From WRCA01 sp964587855 (lineage in GTDB: Bacteria; Pseudomonadota; Alphaproteobacteria; Rs-D84), in contig CAZPLT010000001.1 of assembly GCA_964587855.1 (NCBI GenBank), forward strand, positions 62,001 through 126,000: a stretch of DNA of 64,000 nucleotides, read 5' to 3'. This document shows positions 51,581-60,116 of this stretch, piece by piece. Position numbers and translations under genes: made by a program. The notes beneath the pieces are model-generated. The model saw only the letters and a program-made list of their open reading frames with translations. It was not told the origin of the DNA and made no database searches. Within the stretch, counting starts at the first letter, position 1, and each line of letters opens with the position of its first letter.

Positions 51581-52855
51581 ATGTTAAACTGGATAGCCAG
51601 ACAATATTCTTCCCTAGCATCTCTTTTGACCGCGCCTTTTCGTGCAGTGTGGCGCGTGATATGCAGATTGTTTCCAGAACGGGATATAACAATTATTTCT
51701 GGTGGGGATTTAATTTCTTATCGTCAAACATCGTTTTGGCGGATTGCGCGTGGCTTGGGCAAGATTATTTTGATTATCTGGGCAATATGGGCAACTTATG
51801 TATTTGTTTATCATCGTCCATTGTTACAAAAACGTACTCGGCAATTGGAAGAGGCTCGTGCACAGCATGTTCAATATATGTCTGATCTGAATTCTTTTTA
51901 TGCGAAATATTCTGCATTACATGAAGAAATGAACGATATAGATGATCAGTTGATAAATAGTAAAAATATGAAAAAAGCCGCGCAAGAGGCATTGTTAAAA
52001 CGTCGTGTGAATACTTGGGCCCAGATTGAAATGTTGGGAACACGTATAAAAAATATGATGACTGACAGCAATTATACTCCAGAAATCAAGAATTTATCTG
52101 AACTTTCTGTAGAATACGAACTTACACGTGAAGAAAACCGTCAATTATTTGAATCTAATCAAGAAATGGAAAAATCCATAGTTATCATCAGTGACGCAAC
52201 AAATCAAATTTATGATCGTGTATCAAAATTAACCAAAGAAAATTTAACCCAAATTAATAAAAATATGTCAAAGCTTCAAGGTTCTTTGGCCAATTTGGGA
52301 CTGAATACACGTACGTTGTCGCAAAAAGCCTTAGCTGTAAATAACAGTATTGTCGGGGGTGCAATTTCCCCAATGGATTTAGATAAAGATATAGATCCAA
52401 AATACAAAGAATTAGCAGACAAGATAGAATTATGGCAAGGATTATCACGTGCAGCGGCTATACTGCCAATGGGCGCACCTGTAAAAAATGCAGTCATAAC
52501 TTCAAAATATGGGGATCGTGTACATCCATTAGATGGCGTAATTAAACCACATAGCGGATTAGATTTTGTTGGAACCGTAGGTACGCCTTTATACGCGGTT
52601 GCTCCAGGCAAAGTCGTTTTTGTTGGTGATAAAACTGGATATGGCAAGGTTGTAGAAATTGATCATGGAATGGGCTTTACTACTTTATATGCACATTTAT
52701 CAAAATTTCGTATTCAACGTGGCGATACGGTACATGCCAAAGATATAGTTGGATTGGCTGGAAATTCTGGTCGTACAACGGGGCCTCATTTACATTATGA
52801 AGTCAGATACAATGATCGTCCATTTAATCCGTACAGCTTTGTAAAGGGGAAATAA
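51581..52855 (+). CDS. M23 peptidoglycan endopeptidase, membrane-anchored
   Basis: 424 residues: one membrane helix (about 57-75: GLGKIILIIWAIWATYVFVY), a coiled coil (about 80-240) and an active LytM domain with its zinc ligands (HSGLDFVG, TTLYAHLSKF, GPHLHYEVR). Directly followed by a bactofilin gene, a pairing conserved in several bacteria (for example LmdC with BacA in Hyphomonas, Csd1 with CcmA in Helicobacter) where it controls cell shape. The same role is inferred here. Confidence 0.93.
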   Translation: MLNWIARQYSSLASLLTAPFRAVWRVICRLFPERDITIISGGDLISYRQTSFWRIARGLGKIILIIWAIWATYVFVYHRPLLQKRTRQLEEARAQHVQYMSDLNSFYAKYSALHEEMNDIDDQLINSKNMKKAAQEALLKRRVNTWAQIEMLGTRIKNMMTDSNYTPEIKNLSELSVEYELTREENRQLFESNQEMEKSIVIISDATNQIYDRVSKLTKENLTQINKNMSKLQGSLANLGLNTRTLSQKALAVNNSIVGGAISPMDLDKDIDPKYKELADKIELWQGLSRAAAILPMGAPVKNAVITSKYGDRVHPLDGVIKPHSGLDFVGTVGTPLYAVAPGKVVFVGDKTGYGKVVEIDHGMGFTTLYAHLSKFRIQRGDTVHAKDIVGLAGNSGRTTGPHLHYEVRYNDRPFNPYSFVKGK

Positions 52856-52856
52856 G

Positions 52857-53213
52857 ATGTTTGCGTTTACAAATTCTAAAGAAAAAAATAGTCCTACAAT
52901 TATTGGAGCAGGTGCCAAAATAATTGGTGATATCAAGGGTGGTAATATCGTTCAAATTCATGGTCAAATAAATGGCAAGGTTATGGCAGATACGTTAGTT
53001 GTTGGACGCGGGGGCAAGATTATAGGTAAAGTTGTTGCAAAGAATCTGTTTCTACATGGTATGATTGATGGTCCAGCAACGGTTGATATTGCAAATATCT
53101 TTTCTGATGCTGAAATGACGGGAGTTTTGTCTTATAAAAAGCTAAATATTACAAATAACAACAGATTGGATTGCAAATTAGTTTGCAGAAAGGGTGGAGA
53201 GTGCAATGTTTAA
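52857..53213 (+). CDS. Bactofilin
   Basis: 118 residues of the DUF583 beta-helix family: PTIIGAGAKIIGDIKGGNIVQIHGQINGKVMADTLVVGRGGKIIGKVVAKNLFLHGMIDG shows the repeated strands with Gly at turns. Bactofilins self-assemble into filaments near the membrane. It starts one base after the M23 gene stop, so the two are coupled. Confidence 0.94.
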   Translation: MFAFTNSKEKNSPTIIGAGAKIIGDIKGGNIVQIHGQINGKVMADTLVVGRGGKIIGKVVAKNLFLHGMIDGPATVDIANIFSDAEMTGVLSYKKLNITNNNRLDCKLVCRKGGECNV

Positions 53214-53646
53214 TGGCAATATTTATATTTCTTCGGATCATCGTGGGGTTGGGTTGAAACTGTATTTGACCGAAATGTTATCAGCATCTGGTTATAAAGT
53301 AGTAAATTTGGGTACAGATAATCCAAAAGATGATGTAGATTTTCCAGAAATTACTAAACGTGTAACAGATGCTATACTAACAGATAGTTCGGCACGCGGT
53401 ATAGTTATATGTGGGACAGGTGCGGGGGTTCAAATTGCAGCAAACAGATATAAACATATACGCGCAACCAGATGCGAACGTCCAGAGCAGGCTCGTGCAG
53501 ATAGATTTCATGATGATATAAATGTACTTGCGCTGGCAGCTGATGAAACAGATCCTGAAATGGCAATGGCATGTGTTTCCGAGTTTCTAGAAACCCAATT
53601 CGACGCGATAGAACGCAGAGTCCGCAGAATCAAAGAAATTTCTTAA
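53206..53646 (+). CDS. rpiB: Ribose 5-phosphate isomerase B
   Basis: 146 residues: ISSDHRGVGLKLYLTEML, DFPEITKRV, catalytic Cys in GIVICGTGAGVQIAANR (C66-type) and HDDINVLALAADETD. It interconverts ribulose-5-P and ribose-5-P. ATG 53206 overlaps the bactofilin end by eight bases with GGTGGAG upstream. Confidence 0.93.
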   Translation: MFNGNIYISSDHRGVGLKLYLTEMLSASGYKVVNLGTDNPKDDVDFPEITKRVTDAILTDSSARGIVICGTGAGVQIAANRYKHIRATRCERPEQARADRFHDDINVLALAADETDPEMAMACVSEFLETQFDAIERRVRRIKEIS

Positions 53647-53657
53647 AAAGATAAAAA

Positions 53658-54386
53658 ATGTCGTTAAAAAAAATAGCAATAAATTTATTATGCGGATTTA
53701 TCCCATTTGAAAGAAACAGAAGGGTTTTGCGAGGTTTTTTATCCGGCAAAGCAAGAAATAATCAAATAATTTTTGTAAAAAATGGAAAACAATATAAAAA
53801 AAGATTTTGGAATTTTATCCCTGGGCTTTCAATAAAAATTGCTGGGAATAACAATAAAGTTATTTTAGTTTTGCCAATAAAAGCAATAAATTCTCAAATA
53901 GATATAGATGGGGATAATTGCCATGTTGAAATAGGAAAGACGGATAAATTCTATAATGTAAAAATTCATTTATGGGATGGGGACAATCAAATCCTTACAA
54001 TTGGGGACAATACAACAATACGTGGCGCAGAATTTAGAATGGCGAACAGTAATACAATGATTAAAATCGGAATTAATTGTATGTTTTCTTGGGGGATTTC
54101 AATTTTTGCTACGGACAGCCATACGATTTTTGATAAAGACACAAAAGAAATTTTAAATAAACAAAAAGAACCTTTGATAATAGGGGATAATTGTTGGATA
54201 GCAAATAATGTAATTTTTACTAAAAATGCCCAAATCCCAGACAATACTATTATAGGGATGTTTTCGTTAGTTTCTAAGAAATTCACAGAACCGTTTACGA
54301 TTATTGCGGGAAACCCAGCAAAAATTGTAAAACAAAATGTATCGTGGACGGAAAAAGAAATATATTTGGTTGAAAAAAATGTGTAA
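53658..54386 (+). CDS. Hexapeptide-repeat acyltransferase-like protein
   Basis: 242 residues. A left-handed beta-helix transferase fold: IGDNTTIRGAEF, IKIGINCMFSWGISIFATDSHTIFD, IGDNCWIANNVIFTKNAQIPDNTIIGM and AGNPAKIVKQ. The last words resemble WbbJ/maltose-type O-acetyltransferases. Acceptor unknown; surface polysaccharide is plausible. No strong ribosome binding site; 11 bp after rpiB. Confidence 0.84.
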   Translation: MSLKKIAINLLCGFIPFERNRRVLRGFLSGKARNNQIIFVKNGKQYKKRFWNFIPGLSIKIAGNNNKVILVLPIKAINSQIDIDGDNCHVEIGKTDKFYNVKIHLWDGDNQILTIGDNTTIRGAEFRMANSNTMIKIGINCMFSWGISIFATDSHTIFDKDTKEILNKQKEPLIIGDNCWIANNVIFTKNAQIPDNTIIGMFSLVSKKFTEPFTIIAGNPAKIVKQNVSWTEKEIYLVEKNV

Positions 54387-54406
54387 AATAAAAAAAAGGA
54401 GAAACA

Positions 54407-54757
54407 ATGGCATATTTTATGATTCTGGCAATAGCTGTATTATGTATAGTTTTATTGATTTTTTTGATTCAAATCCCGGTATTAATTGCTCGTGGTCGCA
54501 GTTTGTCGGCATCTGATATAACAACAATCACTATTTTATCGTGGTTTGGGCTGATTTTCGGGGTTACTTGGTTTGTTGCGCTGGTTTTATCACTGGTATG
54601 GCGACCTGGGCAGTGGACAGGCAGATGTGAAGCATGCGGTGGCACCAAACCGACGGTTGATGCAGCAGAGCAATTAGAAAAATTGGACAAGTTAAAAAAG
54701 CGTGGGGTAATTACACAAAAAGAATTTGATGCGCAAAAGAAAAAGATTTTGGGATAA
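54407..54757 (+). CDS. Membrane protein with C-terminal SHOCT domain
   Basis: 116 residues: two membrane helices (about 4-27 and 45-65), a CEACGG knuckle and a SHOCT-type tail (QLEKLDKLKKRGVITQKEFDAQKKKIL), a short oligomerisation motif frequent in bacterial membrane proteins. AAGGAG precedes the ATG. Confidence 0.86.
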   Translation: MAYFMILAIAVLCIVLLIFLIQIPVLIARGRSLSASDITTITILSWFGLIFGVTWFVALVLSLVWRPGQWTGRCEACGGTKPTVDAAEQLEKLDKLKKRGVITQKEFDAQKKKILG

Positions 54758-54813
54758 AAATAATTGTAAAATTATATTAAAAAACAAAGAGTTCCGTTAA
54801 AAAGGGAACAACG

Positions 54814-54840
54814 AAATATATGGGGAAATCCCATATATTT
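54814..54840. repeat. Perfect 11-bp stem hairpin
   Basis: AAATATATGGG (54814-54824), loop GAAAT, CCCATATATTT (54830-54840). It could also act as the terminator of the SHOCT gene, although the T-run is short. Confidence 0.75.
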
Positions 54841-54865
54841 TTGATACTTAATAAGCGCATAATGT

Positions 54866-54960
54866 ATATTATGTATAGTTTAAGATGTATAGAATTATGG
54901 GGCTATTCAATTAGCCCCATAATTCTATACATCGCAAGATTTGTAAACAATACATAATAT
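54866..54960. repeat. Long hairpin: 22-bp perfect inner stem plus 17-bp outer stem
   Basis: Inner arms 54884-54905 and 54112+822 style positions 54912-54933 match perfectly with a six-base loop. Outer arms 54866-54882 and 54944-54960 match at 16 of 17 positions, separated on the right by a ten-base bulge. Confidence 0.85.
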
Positions 54961-55073
54961 ATCATATCAAACGAAAACAAAATTAAATTACGCTCATTCT
55001 TAAAAAACTGGCGGCTGTTTCTCTCTCTTTTTTATTTTCAGATTTTTCTTTTTATTTCTAACTCGTTTTATGC

Positions 55074-55079
55074 TAAAAT
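55074..55079 (+). promoter_or_regulatory. -10 box of tlyA
   Basis: TAAAAT ends nine bases before ATG 55089; weak -35; no Shine-Dalgarno. Confidence 0.42.
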
Positions 55080-55088
55080 GCCGGTATT

Positions 55089-55811
55089 ATGCGTATAGAT
55101 GTTTATCTTACTCAACAAAAATTATACCCGACCAGGGCAAAAGCGGCCGCTGCGATCGATATGGGCCTGGTTTTTATAAATTGTAAATTATGCAAAAAAT
55201 CCAGTCAAATCATAAAAGAAAATGATAGTGTTAAAGTAAACTCTCTACCTTTTGTGTCGGGACGCGGTAGTTTAAAACTGGCGCACGCTTTGGACCATTT
55301 TAAAGTCGATCCGACCGGCCTTACCTGTCTTGATATTGGTGCCAGTACCGGTGGTTTTACCGAAATTTTATTAAATCGTGGTGCTGCTCAAATTTTTGCC
55401 GTGGATGTCGGAACCAATCAACTGATTCCAGAGCTTCGCACAAATAAACGAGTAACATCATTTGAAAATACTGATATTCGTACTCTGCCCGTTATTAAAC
55501 CTGTGGATTTAGCGGTAATCGACGTGTCTTTTATATCACTAAATGATATTGCGCAATCGGTCGTTAATTGGAATCCAAAGCAAATTATCGCATTGATAAA
55601 GCCCCAGTTCGAGGTTAAAAGCAGCGTTTCTGCTAAATTTCACGGTATTATAAAAGATGAAAAATATCATGCAGAATCAATCAAAAACACCGTAATAGCA
55701 TTTGCTAAATTTGGTTATATTGCATCAAATGCTATAAAATCCCCCATCAGGGGCGGCAGTGGGAATATAGAGTATTTAATTATGTTTAATATTGGTGAAA
55801 AAAGCCGGTAA
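55089..55811 (+). CDS. tlyA: TlyA-family rRNA 2'-O-methyltransferase
   Basis: 240 residues: N-terminal S4-like RNA-binding domain (MRIDVYLTQQKLYPTRAKAAAAIDMGLVFINC) and a Rossmann methyltransferase (CLDIGASTGGFTEILL, DLAVIDVSFISL, ALIKPQFEV, SPIRGGSGNIEYL). TlyA methylates cytidines of 16S and 23S rRNA (known from mycobacteria). It is convergent with the XRE regulator. Confidence 0.93.
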   Translation: MRIDVYLTQQKLYPTRAKAAAAIDMGLVFINCKLCKKSSQIIKENDSVKVNSLPFVSGRGSLKLAHALDHFKVDPTGLTCLDIGASTGGFTEILLNRGAAQIFAVDVGTNQLIPELRTNKRVTSFENTDIRTLPVIKPVDLAVIDVSFISLNDIAQSVVNWNPKQIIALIKPQFEVKSSVSAKFHGIIKDEKYHAESIKNTVIAFAKFGYIASNAIKSPIRGGSGNIEYLIMFNIGEKSR

Positions 55812-55813
55812 TT

Positions 55814-56227
55814 TTAGCCGCCCATACTTTCAAGTAATGCCATAATATGTTTACGCATATCATTATTGGGTAACTTCCAGTATAAATTTATCAATTTCAA
55901 GGTTTCATTACTGGACATTGGATCTGTATGGTCTGGTTCTGCTACGCGAAGCTTTTTATCACCACTTTCAGTATTTGCATGTTCTGTGGTTAATCCGGAA
56001 AAAAAGAATCCGATTGGTGTTTCCAACGCGGTCGCAATTTGGAAAAGACGTGAAACAGATATTCTATTTCCTGAAGTTTCATATTTTTGAATTTGTTGAA
56101 ATGTTACGCCACATCTTTGAGCCAAATCTTTTTGTGTGATTGCCATTATATTACGGCGCAGACGAATGCGTTGTCCGATATAGACATCGACCATGTTGGT
56201 CGCAACTGATTTTTTATTCATTGCCAT
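55814..56227 (-). CDS. XRE-family HTH transcriptional regulator
   Basis: 137 residues. A Cro/CI helix-turn-helix near residues 17-75 (IGQRIRLRRNIMAITQKDLAQRCGVTFQQIQKYETSGNRISVSRLFQIATAL), typical of a group of alphaproteobacterial XRE regulators, followed by a helical C-terminal part without known sensor. ATG 56227 (Met-Ala-Met start) has no strong ribosome binding site. Lies downstream of the SRP RNA on the same strand. Confidence 0.93.
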   Translation of the reverse strand: MAMNKKSVATNMVDVYIGQRIRLRRNIMAITQKDLAQRCGVTFQQIQKYETSGNRISVSRLFQIATALETPIGFFFSGLTTEHANTESGDKKLRVAEPDHTDPMSSNETLKLINLYWKLPNNDMRKHIMALLESMGG

Positions 56228-56278
56228 AATCTATATTTATAGGAAATTTTTCAAATTTAAGCAAGGGAAAAAGAAAAA

Positions 56279-56350
56279 GGGGCGACCCGATATGAAGCGC
56301 TGGGCTGCTGGTTTCCCCCTGACCCGCTGGCGCCCTGCTTCGTCCGCCCT
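56279..56350 (-). ncRNA. ffs: Signal recognition particle RNA, small bacterial type
   Basis: A GC-rich island in AT-rich DNA. On the minus strand GGTCAGG-GGGAAACC-AGCAGCC forms the SRP domain IV hairpin: the GGAA-type apical loop and the symmetric (GTCAGG / AGCAG) loop that binds Ffh. Ends GGGCGGAC (near 56349) and GTCGCCCC (56279) pair with one bulge, and GAAGC/GCTTC pair inside. A TTTTTCTTTTT tract follows the 3' end. About 71 nt, shorter than the usual 95-115 nt. TTGACT-17-TAAATT is a possible promoter. Confidence 0.82.
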
Positions 56351-56380
56351 GATGAAATTTATAATGTTTTTATGCAAAAG

Positions 56381-57043
56381 TCAAATAAGATTGCCATCTT
56401 GTAATATTTTTTTATCATCCATCATCATTCCAGAATAAATTTTCGTTCCTGTTTTTACACCCAGTCTTGCACTGATTAAAACCCGTTCTGCTGTATTCTT
56501 TTTACCAGAAAACAAAGGAATAATTTCAATTTCCCCCGCTTTACCGTTATGTAATGCCGCGATAATTTCACTGATTACTGTGCTGTCTGCGATCGCTAAA
56601 AAGTATCCACGTGGACGAACACGTTTCAAACAAGCGCGTGTCCATTCGGTTAAATTTACATTATGATGTGCGCCGTGTCCCGCTGCACTGCCCTTGAAAT
56701 AAGGTGGATTAGTAATAACTGCATCAAATGTTTTTGATGTATTCCAATTTAGAATATCTGTATTTAATAATTCTATTTTTCTTTTATTTAATTCAGCATT
56801 TTTTTCACACTCGTCCAATCTTTGTTCTGATATATCAATACCTGTAATTTCCAGATTTGGATTATGTTCTAATAAACAAAGAGAAACACCACCAGTGCCA
56901 ATGCCTACATCTAGAACAGTTTTAATTTTAGCCTTGGCTGCCCATGCCGCCAACCAAACTGCATCGCTGGTTATATTATAGTCCCCGCGATAAAATTTGA
57001 CTCGGTTTCCCAGTGCGGTAAAAAAAACTTGTTTTTGGTTCAT
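56381..57043 (-). CDS. TrmN6/YfiC-like tRNA1(Val) adenine-N6-methyltransferase
   Basis: 220 residues: KFYRGDYNITSDAVWLAAWA, AdoMet site VLDVGIGTGGVSLCLL, and catalytic NPPY in DAVITNPPYFKGSAAG. This is the YfiC class of N6-adenine methyltransferase acting on A37 of tRNA-Val in E. coli; substrate here is inferred. Upstream of the SRP RNA. Confidence 0.88.
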   Translation of the reverse strand: MNQKQVFFTALGNRVKFYRGDYNITSDAVWLAAWAAKAKIKTVLDVGIGTGGVSLCLLEHNPNLEITGIDISEQRLDECEKNAELNKRKIELLNTDILNWNTSKTFDAVITNPPYFKGSAAGHGAHHNVNLTEWTRACLKRVRPRGYFLAIADSTVISEIIAALHNGKAGEIEIIPLFSGKKNTAERVLISARLGVKTGTKIYSGMMMDDKKILQDGNLI

Positions 57044-57093
57044 ACACTCTTATAATATACATTCGTATAAAAAACGCAAATAAAAGGTTATTT

Positions 57094-58122
57094 ATGTTTG
57101 ACCCAACATTAGTAGTTCAATCGGCAATAAGCAGTTTTAATAATATCGCATTGCACAGTCCAGACTTTTTTTGGAGCACCCTGCTCTGTCTACCTATTTT
57201 CGCAGTATTCTGGATTTTTGCTCCAGAAATCACCACAAGATTTTTGCCAGATTCAAAAAAGCGCTTAAAAACAATTGCAACGTGGAGTATTGCTTTTATT
57301 GCGATATGGTTATTAAGTCACGAAAGTTTTAACGCTTTGCGTGATGGAATTTCTTTGGGAATTTCTGCATTAACTGCTGCATGCGTTTTTGTTTTATCTT
57401 TGTTTGCTGGCTGGCATGTTCCGTCGTTTAGCAATCTTGTAAATATTAAAGAAAAATGGCGCAAAAAAGCAGATATAGTTGCACCAATAATTGCTGCGGC
57501 ATTGATTGGATTATGTGCGTGGGGGACATGGCAGACAATTTTGGTTCAATTTATTGCGACTTTGTTCGGTTTTTATGCTGGGCGTTTAATGGTTTATCGT
57601 AATCGTCACAAAATGGGTTCAGAAAGTTTAGTAATATTATTGATGGGGTTATTGCTTTTTGGTTTAGTTATGCAGCCCGAGTTTTTCCGATTCGGTCAAT
57701 TGGGTCATTTGACCATAATTCATACTTTGTCTTTAATATTTACTTTGGTAACAATAATTGTCAGCATTATGATGCGTTCGGTCAGACCAACTGGCTGGTT
57801 AAAAAAATCACATTATAAAAAATTAATGTGGTTAATGCGTGCCGGTATTATATTAGCATTGGTATTATTTTTGATGACAGAAAATGCTCTGGCTTTTGCA
57901 GTATTGGGTATGGGTATTTTTGTTCAATCATTCATAGTTATACGTCATCGTGCTCCATCGGATAGCAATTTATTAAAAAATTGGTCCGAAGATTTATGGA
58001 TTTTATCTTTGGGATTATTTGGTTTATTAACAACAATGCCCACAATAATTTGTGCGGTAATAATTTTGGTTCGTACAAGGGTCAAATTTAGCGCCAAGGC
58101 AGCAATTAAAAGCGTGTTATAA
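57094..58122 (+). CDS. Polytopic membrane protein, unknown
   Basis: 342 residues with about nine hydrophobic helices and short basic loops (RNRHKMG, KKSHYKK). No motif recognised. AAAAGG before the ATG. lpxA begins 54 bp downstream from its own -10 box. Confidence 0.84.
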   Translation: MFDPTLVVQSAISSFNNIALHSPDFFWSTLLCLPIFAVFWIFAPEITTRFLPDSKKRLKTIATWSIAFIAIWLLSHESFNALRDGISLGISALTAACVFVLSLFAGWHVPSFSNLVNIKEKWRKKADIVAPIIAAALIGLCAWGTWQTILVQFIATLFGFYAGRLMVYRNRHKMGSESLVILLMGLLLFGLVMQPEFFRFGQLGHLTIIHTLSLIFTLVTIIVSIMMRSVRPTGWLKKSHYKKLMWLMRAGIILALVLFLMTENALAFAVLGMGIFVQSFIVIRHRAPSDSNLLKNWSEDLWILSLGLFGLLTTMPTIICAVIILVRTRVKFSAKAAIKSVL

Positions 58123-58163
58123 TTCGTTATATTAATTGAATACATATTTGACGTGGCGGAGTT

Positions 58164-58169
58164 TATAAT
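58164..58169 (+). promoter_or_regulatory. -10 box of lpxA
   Basis: Consensus TATAAT, seven bases before ATG 58177; -35 not clear. Confidence 0.5.
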
Positions 58170-58176
58170 TCTGCCT

Positions 58177-58968
58177 ATGATTCACGAAACAGCAATAGTT
58201 CATCCAAAAGCAAAACTGGGTGCCGATGTAAAAATCGGACCATTTTGTATAATTGGCGAAAATGTAGTTCTGGGCGATCGCGTGGAACTGATATCAAATG
58301 TAATTATCGATGGTGATACCGAAATCGGTGACGATACAATCGTGTATCCTTTTGCCGTTTTGGGTGTAATGAGCCAGGATCTTAAATTCCAAGACGCCGA
58401 AGCAATGACAGGTCTGCGTATCGGCAAAAGAAATCGTATTCGCGAATATGTAACAATACATTCGGGCACCCCTGCAAGTGATGGGACAGAAATCGGCGAT
58501 GATTGCCAAATTATGGTGAATGCTCATATTGGGCATGATTGCAAATTGGGTAACGGAATTGTTTTATCTAATTTGGTTCAAATTGCTGGACATGTTGAAA
58601 TAGAAGATTTTGTTATTGTGTCTGCGTGCAGCGCAATACATCAATTTGTTCGTATCGGCCGTAATGCTTTTATTGGTGGAATGACCGGTATAGGTACAGA
58701 CGTGGTTCCTTATTCTATATTCGAGGGACGCCCAGGTATTTACAGAACAATAAATAAAGTTGGCTTAATGCGTCATGGATTTACAACCGAAGATATTCAT
58801 GCAATACATGCTGTTTATGCAGCCTTTTTTGCCAAGGACGAAGGTGAAACTACTTCTTCGGACAGATTAAAGAATGTCCGCAAAGAAGTTAAAAATAGTA
58901 AATATGCGATGGACGCAATAGACTTTATTGAAAATCGTTCTACGCGTGGCGTTTCGGCAAAACAATGA
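58177..58968 (+). CDS. lpxA: UDP-N-acetylglucosamine acyltransferase LpxA
   Basis: 263 residues: hexapeptide beta-helix (HETAIVHPKAKLGADVKIGPFCIIGENV) with catalytic His in NAHIGHDCKLGNGIVLSN and the LpxA C-terminus (GLMRHGFTTEDIHAIHAVY). First step of lipid A synthesis. A GTG start at 58153 would add eight residues, but ATG 58177 matches the family and the -10 box position. Confidence 0.95.
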   Translation: MIHETAIVHPKAKLGADVKIGPFCIIGENVVLGDRVELISNVIIDGDTEIGDDTIVYPFAVLGVMSQDLKFQDAEAMTGLRIGKRNRIREYVTIHSGTPASDGTEIGDDCQIMVNAHIGHDCKLGNGIVLSNLVQIAGHVEIEDFVIVSACSAIHQFVRIGRNAFIGGMTGIGTDVVPYSIFEGRPGIYRTINKVGLMRHGFTTEDIHAIHAVYAAFFAKDEGETTSSDRLKNVRKEVKNSKYAMDAIDFIENRSTRGVSAKQ

Positions 58969-60071
58969 AATCCCTAAAAATTTTTATAATTGCTGGTGAA
59001 GTTTCTGGCGACGTTCTGGGCGAAAAAATAATGCGCGCCCTGCCACGTGATACCAAATTTATGGGTATAGGCGGACAGCATATGCAAGCGGCGGGGCTGC
59101 GCCCTATTTTTCCAATTTCTGATTTAGCAGTAATGGGTGTGTTTGAAGTTTTAGCAAATGTTAAAACATTAACCCGCAGAATAAATGAAACCGCAGATGC
59201 GATAATCAAATTCGGGCCGGACATAGTTCTGACCATAGATAGTCCCAGTTTTGCAAAACGCGTTATTAAAAAAGTTCGTGGTCGTATAAAGACTAAATTT
59301 TATCATGTTGTTGCTCCCCAGGTTTGGGCATGGGGTGAAAAGCGCGCGAAAAAATTCGCCAAAATTTTTGATAAGCTTTACGCATTTTTTGATTTTGAAA
59401 AACCTTACTTTGAAAAATATGGTTTGCCAGTTGTCGCGGTCGGACATCCAATTGCAGACGGATTGAAACCGGTGGCAAAGAGCAAAAAGAAAAAAGATAA
59501 AAACATTGCATTGATTCCAGGCAGCCGTATGTCCGAAGTAAAAAAGTTGCTGCCATTAATGCGCACCGCGGCGGAAAAAATGTGCCACCAGAAACCTGAT
59601 GTTTGGTATAATTTTTATATTCCAGTGGTTGAAACCACTTTTGAATATATTAAAAAAGAAACCGCGGATTGGTGCACCAAACCAGAATTAGTTCCAGCAT
59701 CCCAACGTTATGAATTATACAAAAAAACCGATATTGCGATTGCCGCCAGTGGCACAATTTCAGCCGAGCTGGCAATAATGCATATCCCCGCAATTGTTGT
59801 TTATAAAATGAACCCTTTGACCGAAATGTTGGCACACATATTATTGAAAATTAAATGGGCGTCATTAGTAAACATTTTGATGAATAAAACAATTTTTCCA
59901 GAATTATTGGGACGAAATGCAACAGCGGAAAATATAATCCGCGAAATTCATAAACTGGAAAATCCAGCGGTGCGTGAAAAAATGATTGCTGATTTAAGCA
60001 AAGCAGACAAGATGTGGCGTCGCGCCCGCCCCGCTGCCGAACTCATCGCTAAAGATATTGTTGGAAAATAA
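58965..60071 (+). CDS. lpxB: Lipid-A-disaccharide synthase LpxB
   Basis: 368 residues: IIAGEVSGDVLGEKIM, FPISDLAVMGVFEVL, GRIKTKFYHVVAPQVWAWGEKRAKK, ALIPGSRMSEVKKLLP and ASGTISAELAIMHIPAIVVYKMN. It joins two acylated glucosamine units into the lipid A disaccharide. ATGA overlap with lpxA. lpxD, fabZ and lpxI, often next to these genes, are not in the window. Confidence 0.95.
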   Translation: MKSLKIFIIAGEVSGDVLGEKIMRALPRDTKFMGIGGQHMQAAGLRPIFPISDLAVMGVFEVLANVKTLTRRINETADAIIKFGPDIVLTIDSPSFAKRVIKKVRGRIKTKFYHVVAPQVWAWGEKRAKKFAKIFDKLYAFFDFEKPYFEKYGLPVVAVGHPIADGLKPVAKSKKKKDKNIALIPGSRMSEVKKLLPLMRTAAEKMCHQKPDVWYNFYIPVVETTFEYIKKETADWCTKPELVPASQRYELYKKTDIAIAASGTISAELAIMHIPAIVVYKMNPLTEMLAHILLKIKWASLVNILMNKTIFPELLGRNATAENIIREIHKLENPAVREKMIADLSKADKMWRRARPAAELIAKDIVGK

Positions 60072-60073
60072 AT

Positions 60074-60104
60074 AAAAAAATCGCGCCGACGCGCGATTTT
60101 TTTA
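60074..60104. terminator. Bidirectional terminator between lpxB and the proline-rich gene
   Basis: ATCGCGC-CGAC-GCGCGAT stem flanked by A7 and T7. Confidence 0.9.
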
Positions 60105-60116
60105 TTTATATATTTA

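Larger units (their letters stand above)
54758..55088. other. 331-bp non-coding stretch with three consecutive hairpins
   Basis: No coding frame is seen on either strand. Hairpin 1 is GTTCC / GGAAC (54791-54809), hairpin 2 at 54814-54840 and hairpin 3 at 54866-54960. The last part (54961-55088) is AT-rich and carries the tlyA promoter. Candidate structured RNA or small mobile element. Confidence 0.6.

Noticed and set aside
54758..55088. CRISPR-like repeats
   Set aside because: The palindromes are single hairpins of different sequence, not spaced direct repeats.
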